This document shows, piece by piece, positions 1-7,742 of a DNA stretch of 64,000 nt (position 1 is the first letter of the stretch; every line of letters begins with the position of its first letter). The stretch covers positions 1 through 64,000 of the forward strand of contig JBBQFC010000011.1 in NCBI GenBank assembly GCA_038321615.1, given 5' to 3'. A program made the translations under genes and the position numbers. The notes under the pieces are model-generated. The model searched no databases. It worked only from the letters and a program-made list of their open reading frames with translations, and was not told the DNA's origin. The DNA is from JBBQFC01 sp038321615. Its GTDB lineage: Bacteria > Bacteroidota > Bacteroidia > Flavobacteriales_D > Cryomorphaceae.

Positions 1-57
1 TTCTTGCTCGTTCTAAATGTGTGATAGATGTAACTAATAATCATCCACGTGTAAGAT

Positions 58-1227
58 TTGAATGGATTTGCCACTTCATCTTTGCTTAAGTATAATCTAA
101 TACGATCTAAAAACCGAAGAAACGTGTCGATTACAGCTGCAGTATCCAAAAAAGCATATTCCATTGGCACATCGCCCGGAAGTAAAACGACCATTAAAGG
201 ACTCGTTTTTAAAGGCTTAGGAAAAATGGAGTTTGAGGATGTAAAGAAACCCAAAATTGAAAAGCCAACAGATGCGCTCCTAAAAATAGGGAAGACTACT
301 ATTTGTGGTACCGATTTGGGTATTGTGCATGGCAAAACCCCTTCTGTAAAGCCGGCAACTACGTTGGGGCATGAAGGAGTTGGAATTGTTGAAGAAGCTG
401 GCGGCGCTCTAAGAAATTTTAAAAAGGTCGATCGTGTTATTATTTCGTGTATCACCGCTTGTGGGAGTCGTGAGTATTGCAAGAAGCAGATGTACGGTGA
501 ATGTGAAGACGGTCGCTGGATACTGGATCATCTTATCAACGGAACCCAAGTAGATTATGTTCGGATTCCACATGCCGATAATAGTCTATATGCCGCTCCT
601 GCGGGAAAAGATGAAGAAGCTTTGGTGATGTGCAGTGATACACTCCTCACGGGCCATGAAATTGGGGTAATTAATGGGTGTGCAAAACCAGGTAACACAA
701 TGGCTATTGTTGGCGCCGAACCTATTGGTATGTCTGCCCTGCTCACAGCGCAATTCTATTCACCAGCCAAAATCGATGTGATTGATTTGAACGAGAATCG
801 TCTGAAAATTGCTGAAGAATGGGGCGCTTCAGAAACCATCCATTCAGGCATCGATGATGCTGTCAATATGATAATGGTCGAAACAAAAGACGGCGTAGAT
901 GTCGCGGTTGAAGCAGTTGGAGCTTCTGCCACGTTCAACGCTTGTCAACAAATCGCGCTTCCAGAGGACCACGCTGCTAATATGGGCGTTCAAGGAAAAA
1001 GCGTGGATCTAAAAATTCAGGATTTATGGATTCGAAATATTAACAGCACCATGGGCAGGGTAAATACCAATACCGCCCCGATGCTCCTAAGAACAGTAGC
1101 ATCTGAAAAATTTAAGCCAGAAAAATTATTCACGCATCACTTCAAACTGAATGAAATAATGAAGGCGTACGAATTATTTGGCGATGCAGCTAATGAAAAA
1201 GCACTCAAAATAATTCTAACCAATTAA
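58..1227 (+). CDS. Zinc-dependent alcohol dehydrogenase, probably decaying
   Basis: Medium-chain dehydrogenase/reductase, zinc alcohol dehydrogenase family, expected to oxidise or reduce alcohols and aldehydes with NAD(P). Homology begins at position 193, where the usual start MKGLVF is read as ATT-AAA-GGA. The frame is open back to TTG 58 only because no stop intervenes; other possible starts are GTG 124 and ATG 226. The catalytic CGTD and GHEGVG motifs are present. From memory of the family, several near-invariant residues are changed: CGTDLH is CGTDLG, the structural-zinc cluster CGKCDYC reads CGSREYC (one Cys lost), the Rossmann GAGPIG reads GAEPIG, and GGWILGH reads GRWILDH. I see an intact frame; I infer relaxed selection or a recent loss of function. 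A divergent active paralogue is less likely because the lost residues are structural. Confidence 0.75.
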   Translation: MNGFATSSLLKYNLIRSKNRRNVSITAAVSKKAYSIGTSPGSKTTIKGLVFKGLGKMEFEDVKKPKIEKPTDALLKIGKTTICGTDLGIVHGKTPSVKPATTLGHEGVGIVEEAGGALRNFKKVDRVIISCITACGSREYCKKQMYGECEDGRWILDHLINGTQVDYVRIPHADNSLYAAPAGKDEEALVMCSDTLLTGHEIGVINGCAKPGNTMAIVGAEPIGMSALLTAQFYSPAKIDVIDLNENRLKIAEEWGASETIHSGIDDAVNMIMVETKDGVDVAVEAVGASATFNACQQIALPEDHAANMGVQGKSVDLKIQDLWIRNINSTMGRVNTNTAPMLLRTVASEKFKPEKLFTHHFKLNEIMKAYELFGDAANEKALKIILTN

Positions 1228-1263
1228 TAGCAATTGCAATTATTCAAATTAAAGATCCTAAAA

Positions 1264-1872
1264 ATGAAAAAGCACATGAGAAGTTTTGCATTCATCCTTC
1301 TGAGCCTTGTAGGTTTATGCAGCATAGGGTATTCTCAATCGACTTACAAAGTCGAAAATACCAATGATATCGGCATGAAGCTGATGGGAACATCAACTTT
1401 GCACGATTGGGAAATGGAGTCCAGGAAGATGACAGGGGTAGGGGAGTTTGTCTTTGAATCAGGCAGTGAAAAAGAGCTCACGTCACTTAATTCTCTTACG
1501 TTTTCTATCGAAGTGACGGATTTGAAAAGCGATAGCGAGACACTCGATAAAAATGCTTACGAAGCACTGAAGTCGGAAGATTATAAGGACATTAACTACA
1601 AACTATCTGCTTCCACACTGTCGCCCGAAAAAGGTGGATTTCTACTTAAGTCCAAAGGTAAGCTCACTATCGCTGGTGTCACAAAAGATATCGTAATGGA
1701 TGTTCATATCGTCGTTAATACAGATGGCACTATCACCTGTAAAGGTTCCTATAAGCTGAATATGACGGATTACAGCGTAAAGCCACCGTCTTTCATGTTT
1801 GGCGCAATGAAAACGGGAGATGCCATTACGCTCGACTTTGCAGTAGTCTATAAAAAATCCAAAGGAGCGTAG
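1264..1872 (+). CDS. YceI family secreted protein
   Basis: A 202-residue protein with a cleavable signal peptide (hydrophobic stretch about residues 5-20, ending ...GYSQS), so periplasmic. The rest fits the YceI lipocalin-like barrel that binds polyisoprenoid-type lipids: an N-terminal LHDWEM segment, a central DLKSDSETLDKNAYEAL region and a late TIAGVTKDI strand. ATG 1264 is chosen over the in-frame upstream TTG 1234 because it starts directly before the signal peptide. It lies 47 bp upstream of an outer-membrane barrel gene on the same strand and is probably co-transcribed with it. Ligand and role are not evident from sequence. Confidence 0.85.
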   Translation: MKKHMRSFAFILLSLVGLCSIGYSQSTYKVENTNDIGMKLMGTSTLHDWEMESRKMTGVGEFVFESGSEKELTSLNSLTFSIEVTDLKSDSETLDKNAYEALKSEDYKDINYKLSASTLSPEKGGFLLKSKGKLTIAGVTKDIVMDVHIVVNTDGTITCKGSYKLNMTDYSVKPPSFMFGAMKTGDAITLDFAVVYKKSKGA

Positions 1873-1919
1873 CGCTCATTGCAGTCAGCATTTAAAAGCC
1901 AAAACCTAAACCTAGCCAA

Positions 1920-3200
1920 ATGAGAACAATTCTATCTATCCTATTTTGTGCACTTTCCATTGTATCGAATGCACAGCAACCGAAGCTGCAATTTTTTAGA
2001 GCAAATGATCAGCGCGGATTAAACGTTTATGAAACTTCTAAAGTGGACACCATCCCATTTACAGGTGTTAAAGTAAGAGTAGGTGGCGACTTTGCCATGC
2101 AATTTCAATCTTTAGATCAGAGTAATGATATCAACAATCTAGTGGAGCTTGGTTCCAATTTAAACTTGCCAACTGCTAATCTTAATATCGATGTGCAATT
2201 AATCGATGGTGTTCGTATTCATTTGAGAACCTACCTTTCTTCTCGCCACCATGAAGAGGCGTGGGTAAAAGGGGGTCATATTCAGATAGATAAGTTGGAT
2301 TTCATTCGTTCCGGTTTCTTAGAAAAGGTAATGCAATACACCACCATTAATGTTGGTCTCGACGAATTCAACTATGGCGATGCTCATTTTCGCAGATCAG
2401 ATAATGCCCGAGCGATTTACAACCCCTTCATCGGGAATTATATTATGGATTCGTTTTCAACAGAAGCGTTCGGGGATGTGACTTTTCAGAAAAGCGGATT
2501 CTTGGCCGTCCTTGGTGTTACCAATGGCAAGCTCAATCAATCTGTTGTGGTGAACGACAAAACCGACAATAAACTTTCCGTTTATGGCAAATTGGGTTAT
2601 GACAAACAATTAAACGAAGACTTGAGAATTCGCATAACCGGATCTATTTATAGCAATCAAGGCACATCCACCGGCACATGGCTTTACGGCGGCGATCGGG
2701 CAGGGGCGAGGTATTACAATGTACTACAGACTCAACCAGATTCGCTAGGAAACAGCCAGGGCAACGATTTTGAAGGTCGGTTTAATGCCCGATTCTTAAA
2801 ATTAACTGCGATCCAAATAAATCCGTTCATTAAGTATAAGGGACTCGAATTTTTTGGAATTTATGAGCTTGCTTCAGGAAACAATGAAATCACCAGTCCG
2901 GTTGTTGCCAAAGAAGGTTCCTTTACACAGCTTGCAGCAGAATTGATTTTTCGCTTTGGGAAGGACGAAAAATTCTACGTCGCTGGAAGGTACAATAGCG
3001 TTAAGGGTGTAAGTGTGGAAAACGCGCCCGAAGACTTGGAGATTACACGCATAAACGTTGGTGGTGGCTGGTTTCTCTCAAAAAATATTGTGACCAAACT
3101 GGAATATGTCAATCAGCAATATGTAGGAGATGCCTGGACTGGGAGGTTTGCAGGTGCGGAATTCAATGGCATCAATATTGAAGCTGCAATTAGCTTTTAG
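1920..3200 (+). CDS. Outer-membrane beta-barrel (porin-like) protein
   Basis: A 426-residue protein with a signal peptide (residues 1-18, ...SNAQQ) followed by alternating amphipathic strands and a C-terminal aromatic residue (...IEAAISF), as expected for an outer-membrane barrel inserted by BAM. The body resembles Bacteroidota porin-like proteins of unknown substrate; I recognise no specific transporter family. Its position directly after yceI suggests a joint envelope role, which is inference. Start and stop are clear and there is no sign of damage. Confidence 0.7.
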   Translation: MRTILSILFCALSIVSNAQQPKLQFFRANDQRGLNVYETSKVDTIPFTGVKVRVGGDFAMQFQSLDQSNDINNLVELGSNLNLPTANLNIDVQLIDGVRIHLRTYLSSRHHEEAWVKGGHIQIDKLDFIRSGFLEKVMQYTTINVGLDEFNYGDAHFRRSDNARAIYNPFIGNYIMDSFSTEAFGDVTFQKSGFLAVLGVTNGKLNQSVVVNDKTDNKLSVYGKLGYDKQLNEDLRIRITGSIYSNQGTSTGTWLYGGDRAGARYYNVLQTQPDSLGNSQGNDFEGRFNARFLKLTAIQINPFIKYKGLEFFGIYELASGNNEITSPVVAKEGSFTQLAAELIFRFGKDEKFYVAGRYNSVKGVSVENAPEDLEITRINVGGGWFLSKNIVTKLEYVNQQYVGDAWTGRFAGAEFNGINIEAAISF

Positions 3201-3264
3201 GAAATTACAAATTGGGTGAGCAGTCGAAAAGGCAAGAAACGTTCTCCTAAAAATATACGAGAAA

Positions 3265-3756
3265 ATGAAAACCGAAATAGAATTGGAACAGGACATCATA
3301 AAAATCACCCAGATGATTTACCAGAAGTTCCCTGAGCTATCCAAGTACATAAAGGAAATGCCTGTGAATAATTCAGGGGAAGATCTGGTAAATCTTAAAA
3401 GCCTTGAAGAATATTATCATTCTTTGGAGGAGCTTGTAAGCCGTTATGCTGACTCGCACGAAGGTTCGATAACAAAAACGAATTCCAAACAAGCTGTTAA
3501 CGCGGGGTACCCGCTCTATCCGCCGTCCGATGACGTCTATAATCGATGGAAAGAAGAAAGAGATCTGAACCCTGAGGATATTTCAAAAAGAAAGGCTCCC
3601 AATGAAAAAGTAGGGTCGATGAACGAAAAGGACTTTGAAGACGATATGTCTGGTGCCGATTTGGATGTGCCGGGATCAGAATTGGATGACCAACAAGAAA
3701 GTGTGGGTAGCGAAGATGAAGAAAACAATTATTACAGCTTAGGTGGTGATAAATAA
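3265..3756 (+). CDS. Conserved acidic protein of stress clusters
   Basis: A 163-residue, strongly acidic, soluble protein with no signal peptide. The N-terminal half is helical (residues 1-65). A linker carries a YPLYPPSDDVYNRW segment, and the C-terminal third is a disordered acidic tail with DLDVPGSELDD and ending EENNYYSLGGDK. These segments match a conserved hypothetical family I associate with Bacteroidota, often beside stress genes; the biochemical function is unknown. It is followed 49 bp later by a ribosome hibernation factor, so a stationary-phase or hypoxia role is a reasonable guess only. Confidence 0.75.
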   Translation: MKTEIELEQDIIKITQMIYQKFPELSKYIKEMPVNNSGEDLVNLKSLEEYYHSLEELVSRYADSHEGSITKTNSKQAVNAGYPLYPPSDDVYNRWKEERDLNPEDISKRKAPNEKVGSMNEKDFEDDMSGADLDVPGSELDDQQESVGSEDEENNYYSLGGDK

Positions 3757-3757
3757 A

Positions 3758-3781
3758 ACGCTTTGGAAAAGGATAAAGCGT
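3758..3781 (+). other. Stem-loop between acidic-protein gene and hpf
   Basis: A perfect 7-bp inverted repeat (ACGCTTT at 3758-3764, AAAGCGT at 3775-3781) with a 10-nt loop sits in the 49-bp gap ahead of the HPF gene. No U-tract follows, so it is not a typical terminator. It could be an mRNA-processing or stability hairpin or an operator. Confidence 0.3.
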
Positions 3782-3805
3782 AACAGAAACTAAAAACGAG
3801 TAACT

Positions 3806-4120
3806 ATGAAAATTCAGTTCAACACCGACAAAACCCTGAGTGGGAATGAAAGGGAGCAGCAATATTATACATCCTTAATAACAGAAGAACTCAAAAACTT
3901 TGAATCACGCATTACGAGAATTGAAGTTCATCTATCGGATGAAAATGGTAGAAAGGAAGGTTTTAATGATATGCGGTGTTTGCTGGAAGCTAGAATCGAA
4001 GGCAGGCAACCCACAGCTGTTTCACATCAGGCAGATACCGTTGAGATGGCCTTGTCAGGCGCCCTAGATAAACTCAAAAACTCTTTAGAAACCATTCAGG
4101 GGCGCATCCAAAATCACTAA
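3806..4120 (+). CDS. HPF/RaiA family ribosome hibernation factor
   Basis: A 104-residue protein of the HPF/RaiA (sigma-54 modulation, S30AE) family. Such proteins bind the small ribosomal subunit in the mRNA/tRNA channel and inactivate or protect ribosomes in stationary phase. The sequence starts with MKIQFNTDK, has the ITRIEVHLSDENG strand typical of the fold, then LLEARIEGRQP and an amphipathic C-terminal helix ending IQGRIQNH. It is a short form without the dimerisation C-terminus of long HPF. It lies between the acidic protein and the eRF1-like gene, a grouping that fits a translation-shutdown response. Confidence 0.85.
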   Translation: MKIQFNTDKTLSGNEREQQYYTSLITEELKNFESRITRIEVHLSDENGRKEGFNDMRCLLEARIEGRQPTAVSHQADTVEMALSGALDKLKNSLETIQGRIQNH

Positions 4121-4203
4121 CAGATAATGCGAAATTTCCATTTCGGACTTTACAGCGAGCGCAGAGGCAGATACACTTACACCTTTACCAAATAGACAGA
4201 AAA

Positions 4204-4581
4204 ATGAAAACACAAAAAAACTTAGGCATCTGGATGGATCATTCCATCGCCGAATTTATTGATTTAGATGCGGAGAAGAATAATCATTCTATTCTCTCGG
4301 AATTTACCTTCGACACAAAAGAAAAAGCTCTGAATAAAACCGAGATTCTCATGCATAATAAAGAACAACAAATGCATAAAGCTTTTTATAAGAAAATCGC
4401 CCATGCTATTTTGAACTATGATAATGTGCTCTTGTTCGGCCCAACAAATGCAAAATCGGAGCTGCATAATTATTTGAATACCGATTCGCACTTTAAGGAT
4501 ATAAAAATTGACGTTGAATCAGTAGATAAGATGACGAAGAACGAAAAAGACGCTTTTGTGAGAGGGCATTTTAACAAGTAA
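4204..4581 (+). CDS. eRF1/Pelota-domain-like small protein (conserved hypothetical)
   Basis: A 125-residue cytoplasmic protein starting MKTQKNLGIWMDHS and containing a HNKEQQMHKAFYKKI helix and the strand-turn NVLLFGPTNAKSEL. These segments match a Bacteroidota family of single-domain proteins distantly related to the eRF1/Pelota N-terminal or host-attachment fold, sometimes annotated as translational machinery proteins. Function is unproven. Its place after HPF supports a link with stalled or resting ribosomes, but this is inferred from context. Start ATG 4204 is unambiguous. Confidence 0.65.
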   Translation: MKTQKNLGIWMDHSIAEFIDLDAEKNNHSILSEFTFDTKEKALNKTEILMHNKEQQMHKAFYKKIAHAILNYDNVLLFGPTNAKSELHNYLNTDSHFKDIKIDVESVDKMTKNEKDAFVRGHFNK

Positions 4582-4689
4582 TCTTTTCAAACTTACTGTA
4601 AGAATATTCTTTCGGCTAACCGATTAGAAAGTTGGTTGACGGTTTTCACCTGCCTTGTCTCAGCGACTCTGCTTTATTAATGGCGCGAT

Positions 4690-5007
4690 TTAGTCAGATG
4701 TGTTAAAGCAGACATCTTTAAGTTCAAAGTTGTCAAGAAGGTGGTAATACCTTAATGAAGTTCTTTCCGGATTCGAATAAGCCCAAAGGCCGAATAATAG
4801 ACCTGAGACGACAGTCAAAGTATCATAAGCAGCAATAGATGCAGCTTTTTTACTTATGCCGAGGCAATCATTGCCAGTGAAACGATATTCATACGATTGC
4901 TTAAATACTTCGAATAATTCAGCAAATTTTCCAATTTTGCAAGAACCGTACTTTTCAACTCTCAAAGTATTGGTTACTTTGCCGTCCGATTTAGGACCTA
5001 TATTCAT
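4690..5007 (-). CDS. Hypothetical protein
   Basis: An open frame of about 105 residues beginning MNIGPKSDGK and containing AYDTLTVVSGLLFGLWAY and RYYHLLDNFELKDV. It has coding-like composition and fills an otherwise empty gap, but I do not recognise a family. Its ATG (5007-5005) overlaps the ATG of the rightward gene (5006-5008) inside one CATG, leaving no room for a divergent promoter unless one start lies further in. No signal peptide is visible. It could be real, a fragment of an older gene, or spurious. Confidence 0.45.
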   Translation of the reverse strand: MNIGPKSDGKVTNTLRVEKYGSCKIGKFAELFEVFKQSYEYRFTGNDCLGISKKAASIAAYDTLTVVSGLLFGLWAYSNPERTSLRYYHLLDNFELKDVCFNTSD

Positions 5008-5452
5008 GTTTGACAATATTATTTCTGGTTTAAAAGATCAAATCGGCGTAGACTTAACATCGAAAGCGGGTGTATCGCCCGACAAGGTCGATAGCGTCCT
5101 GCAAGTGGTAGGGCAAACGGCTAGGGGTAAAGTGGAGGGTGTAATTGCTTCCGTCGGCATTGCTACGGCTCTAAGCCTTTTTACCAAAGGAACCAATACT
5201 TCTGGTGCTAACGGACTCCTTTCTGGGATTTCGGGTTCCATTGTTGAAAATCCCATTTCGAAGCTTGGACTTTCTCCGGATATTGCCGCTAAACTAAGCG
5301 CGATGGCAGTTCCAGTTTTAACTAATATGGTTGCTCAGTTTAATGGCAAAACGCTCGATAATGATGCTTCTCCGCTGCTCGAAATGTTCGGAGGTAAGGG
5401 CGGAGGAATCGCCAATGTGGCGAAGAGCGCTTTTGGGGGCTTTTTTAAATAA
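5006..5452 (+). CDS. DUF937-like protein
   Basis: A 148-residue protein beginning MFDNIISGLKDQIG, rich in Gly, Ala, Ser and small hydrophobics, with helical stretches (KVDSVLQVVGQTARGKVEG; ISKLGLSPDIAAKLSAMA) and a Gly/Phe-rich tail. This resembles the DUF937 family, whose members are of unknown function. The frame is open for another 50 codons upstream, but ATG 5006 gives the family-like start. A methyltransferase follows 25 bp later. Confidence 0.6.
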   Translation: MFDNIISGLKDQIGVDLTSKAGVSPDKVDSVLQVVGQTARGKVEGVIASVGIATALSLFTKGTNTSGANGLLSGISGSIVENPISKLGLSPDIAAKLSAMAVPVLTNMVAQFNGKTLDNDASPLLEMFGGKGGGIANVAKSAFGGFFK

Positions 5453-5477
5453 TTGCATCGGCCAGTGATACCCTAAA

Positions 5478-6275
5478 ATGGAAGAAAAGTATATTGCTAT
5501 CAATCGCAAATCGTGGAATGATCGAATTGAAGCCCATGCGGCTTCCCGCTTCTACGATCTGGAAGGCTTTCGGAAAGGAAGGTCGTCGCTGAATAGTCTT
5601 GAGCTTAATTTATTGGGCGATATCCGAGGTAAATCCATTCTACATCTCCAATGTCATTTTGGTCAAGACAGCATTTCGCTCAGCAGACTGGGAGCCGATG
5701 TCACGGGGGTTGATTTCTCCGACCAGGCAATTCAATTCGCCCAGCAATTGGCCGCTGATTGTGGAACCAGTGCAGCTTTCGTCTGCGCCGATGTGTATGA
5801 TTTACCGAATCATTTGACGGAAAAGTTCGATATAGTTTTTACTTCCTATGGCACCATTGGTTGGCTTCCCGATCTTAAAAAATGGGCAGGTGTCATTGAT
5901 CATTTTTTGAAGCCCAAAGGACAATTTCTGCTTGTGGAATTCCACCCTTTCGTGTGGATGTTCGACTGTAGATTTGAGAAAATCGCTTATGACTATTTCA
6001 ATACGGCTCCAATTGTGGAGTTAGAATCTGGAACCTACGCCGATCGACAAGCTCCCATCGAGAATCAAACTATTTCGTGGAATCATCCGATCAGCGATGC
6101 ACTAAGCAGTTTAATCGGAGCCGGACTGACCATAAACGCGTTGCAAGAATTCGACTATTCGCCTTATGATTGTTTTGAAAACACGGTGGAGTTTATGCCC
6201 AACCAGTTTCGGATAAAGAGCTTTGAAAAATTAGTGCCAATGGTTTATGCAGTGGTTGCCTCGAAAAATATTTGA
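5478..6275 (+). CDS. Class I SAM-dependent methyltransferase
   Basis: A 265-residue soluble enzyme with the Rossmann-type SAM fold: motif I as ILHLQCHFGQDSISL (about residues 54-68), the acidic ribose-binding position in VTGVDFSDQAI, CADVYDLP as motif II/III, and a LLVEFHPFVWMF strand after motif III. It resembles small-molecule methyltransferases rather than RNA or protein enzymes; the substrate is not evident. The SAM-binding motifs are intact. It ends 35 bp before the convergent efflux operon. Confidence 0.8.
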   Translation: MEEKYIAINRKSWNDRIEAHAASRFYDLEGFRKGRSSLNSLELNLLGDIRGKSILHLQCHFGQDSISLSRLGADVTGVDFSDQAIQFAQQLAADCGTSAAFVCADVYDLPNHLTEKFDIVFTSYGTIGWLPDLKKWAGVIDHFLKPKGQFLLVEFHPFVWMFDCRFEKIAYDYFNTAPIVELESGTYADRQAPIENQTISWNHPISDALSSLIGAGLTINALQEFDYSPYDCFENTVEFMPNQFRIKSFEKLVPMVYAVVASKNI

Positions 6276-6310
6276 AGTACTGAATTGCCTGCGGAGAAAG
6301 CAGATTCTCT

Positions 6311-7738
6311 CTACCTCCAACCCCCACCTAAGGCCTGATAAATATTTACCACCGCGTGCATTTGTTCTTTTTTGGTTTCGATCAACTCAAAAGTCGATTC
6401 TAACGCATCGCGCTGGGTGAGCAGTACTTCCATATAATCTGCGCGAGCAGAGCTAAAAAGGTTATTCGATATTTCGATCGACTCTTTTAAGGCATTCACT
6501 TCCTGCGCCTTGAGATCATAGCTCTTGTCCAGATTGTTGATGTTGGAGATTTGGTTCGCTACTTCCATGTACGCGTTAAGAATGGTTTGCTCATAATTGT
6601 ATACTGCTTGGAGCTGCTTTGCACTTGCGGCAAAGTACAAGGCTTTAATGGCCTTTCGATTAATTAAAGGCGCCATCAAATCACCAGTTAGCGAGTAGAT
6701 CAACGATTCAGGTGTTTTAATTAAATAGCTCGGGTCGAATGCGCGAAAACCCACGCCAGCGTTGATACCAATAGAAGGATAAAATTGTGCCTTGGCCACT
6801 TTAATATCAAGCTTCGATGCGGCAAGTTCGAATTCTGCCTGGCGAACGTCTGGTCGGTTTTCGAGCAACTGCGCCGGAACACCTGGAAAAATGTTTGGAG
6901 GCAGCATGTTGGTAAAGTTTTGCGAATTGCGCTCAATCCTTTGCGGAAACCGCCCGACCAAAAAGTTAATCTGATTTTCGGTTTCTACTATCCGTTGCTC
7001 AATGCTAAACTGCATACTTCTGGTATTGAATACTTGGGCTTCAAATCGCCTTACCGCGAGCTCCGTTACACGCACCGACTCCTTTTGCAACCGGACAATG
7101 GCAAGCGCGTTGCTTTGAATTGCGATATTCTGCTTTAATATTTCCAATTGACTATCTAAAGCGAGCAATTCATAGTAAGAATTAGCAATTTCGGCCACCA
7201 GATTGGTCACCATAAAATTTTGCCCTTCTATGCTCCCGAGATAACGAGCCACTGCGGCTTTTTTGGCATTTCGCAACTTTTTCCAAACGTCTATTTCCCA
7301 CGTGGCATAGGCTCCAAATTGGAAATCGGGCAGTGGGTCGGGGAAAGCCTGCCCTGAGCGAATGTCGGTATTGGCATCATTGGCTCCCTGGCTGGTATAT
7401 CGACCCACTTTTTCAGTTCCGGCACCTGCGCCAACGCCCACAAAGGGAAGGTATTCCGCTTTCCGCGACATTACTTCGCTGCGTGCGATTTCAATCTCTT
7501 GGATCGCGATATGGAGCTCCCTGTTATTGATCAAGGCAGTATCGATTAAAGCCAGCAGAAATGGATCGGAAAAATATTCCTTCCAAATTTTTGTGGCGTC
7601 ATTTAGCGTGTCAGTCGAAGCTCCATAACTGCCCGGAGTTTGGTCGTTGGCATTTTTTTCTAGGAGAGCAGGCGTGCAACCAACGGCAAAAAGGGCTATG
7701 GTAAGAATCCATAACCGGATAATTGATTTAATTTTCAT
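6311..7738 (-). CDS. Outer-membrane efflux channel, TolC/OprM (NodT) family lipoprotein
   Basis: A 475-residue outer-membrane factor. A lipoprotein signal (...ALFAVGC) places Cys20 as the lipidated residue, typical of OprM/NodT forms. Two long alternating-helix repeats follow (around residues 60-270 and 285-475) with the characteristic ENRPDVRQAEFEL segment at the start of the second half. It forms the trimeric exit duct of the RND pump encoded just upstream. It is the last gene of the order adaptor, pump, channel, with a 4-bp gap after the pump. Confidence 0.9.
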   Translation of the reverse strand: MKIKSIIRLWILTIALFAVGCTPALLEKNANDQTPGSYGASTDTLNDATKIWKEYFSDPFLLALIDTALINNRELHIAIQEIEIARSEVMSRKAEYLPFVGVGAGAGTEKVGRYTSQGANDANTDIRSGQAFPDPLPDFQFGAYATWEIDVWKKLRNAKKAAVARYLGSIEGQNFMVTNLVAEIANSYYELLALDSQLEILKQNIAIQSNALAIVRLQKESVRVTELAVRRFEAQVFNTRSMQFSIEQRIVETENQINFLVGRFPQRIERNSQNFTNMLPPNIFPGVPAQLLENRPDVRQAEFELAASKLDIKVAKAQFYPSIGINAGVGFRAFDPSYLIKTPESLIYSLTGDLMAPLINRKAIKALYFAASAKQLQAVYNYEQTILNAYMEVANQISNINNLDKSYDLKAQEVNALKESIEISNNLFSSARADYMEVLLTQRDALESTFELIETKKEQMHAVVNIYQALGGGWR

Positions 7739-7742
7739 AAGG

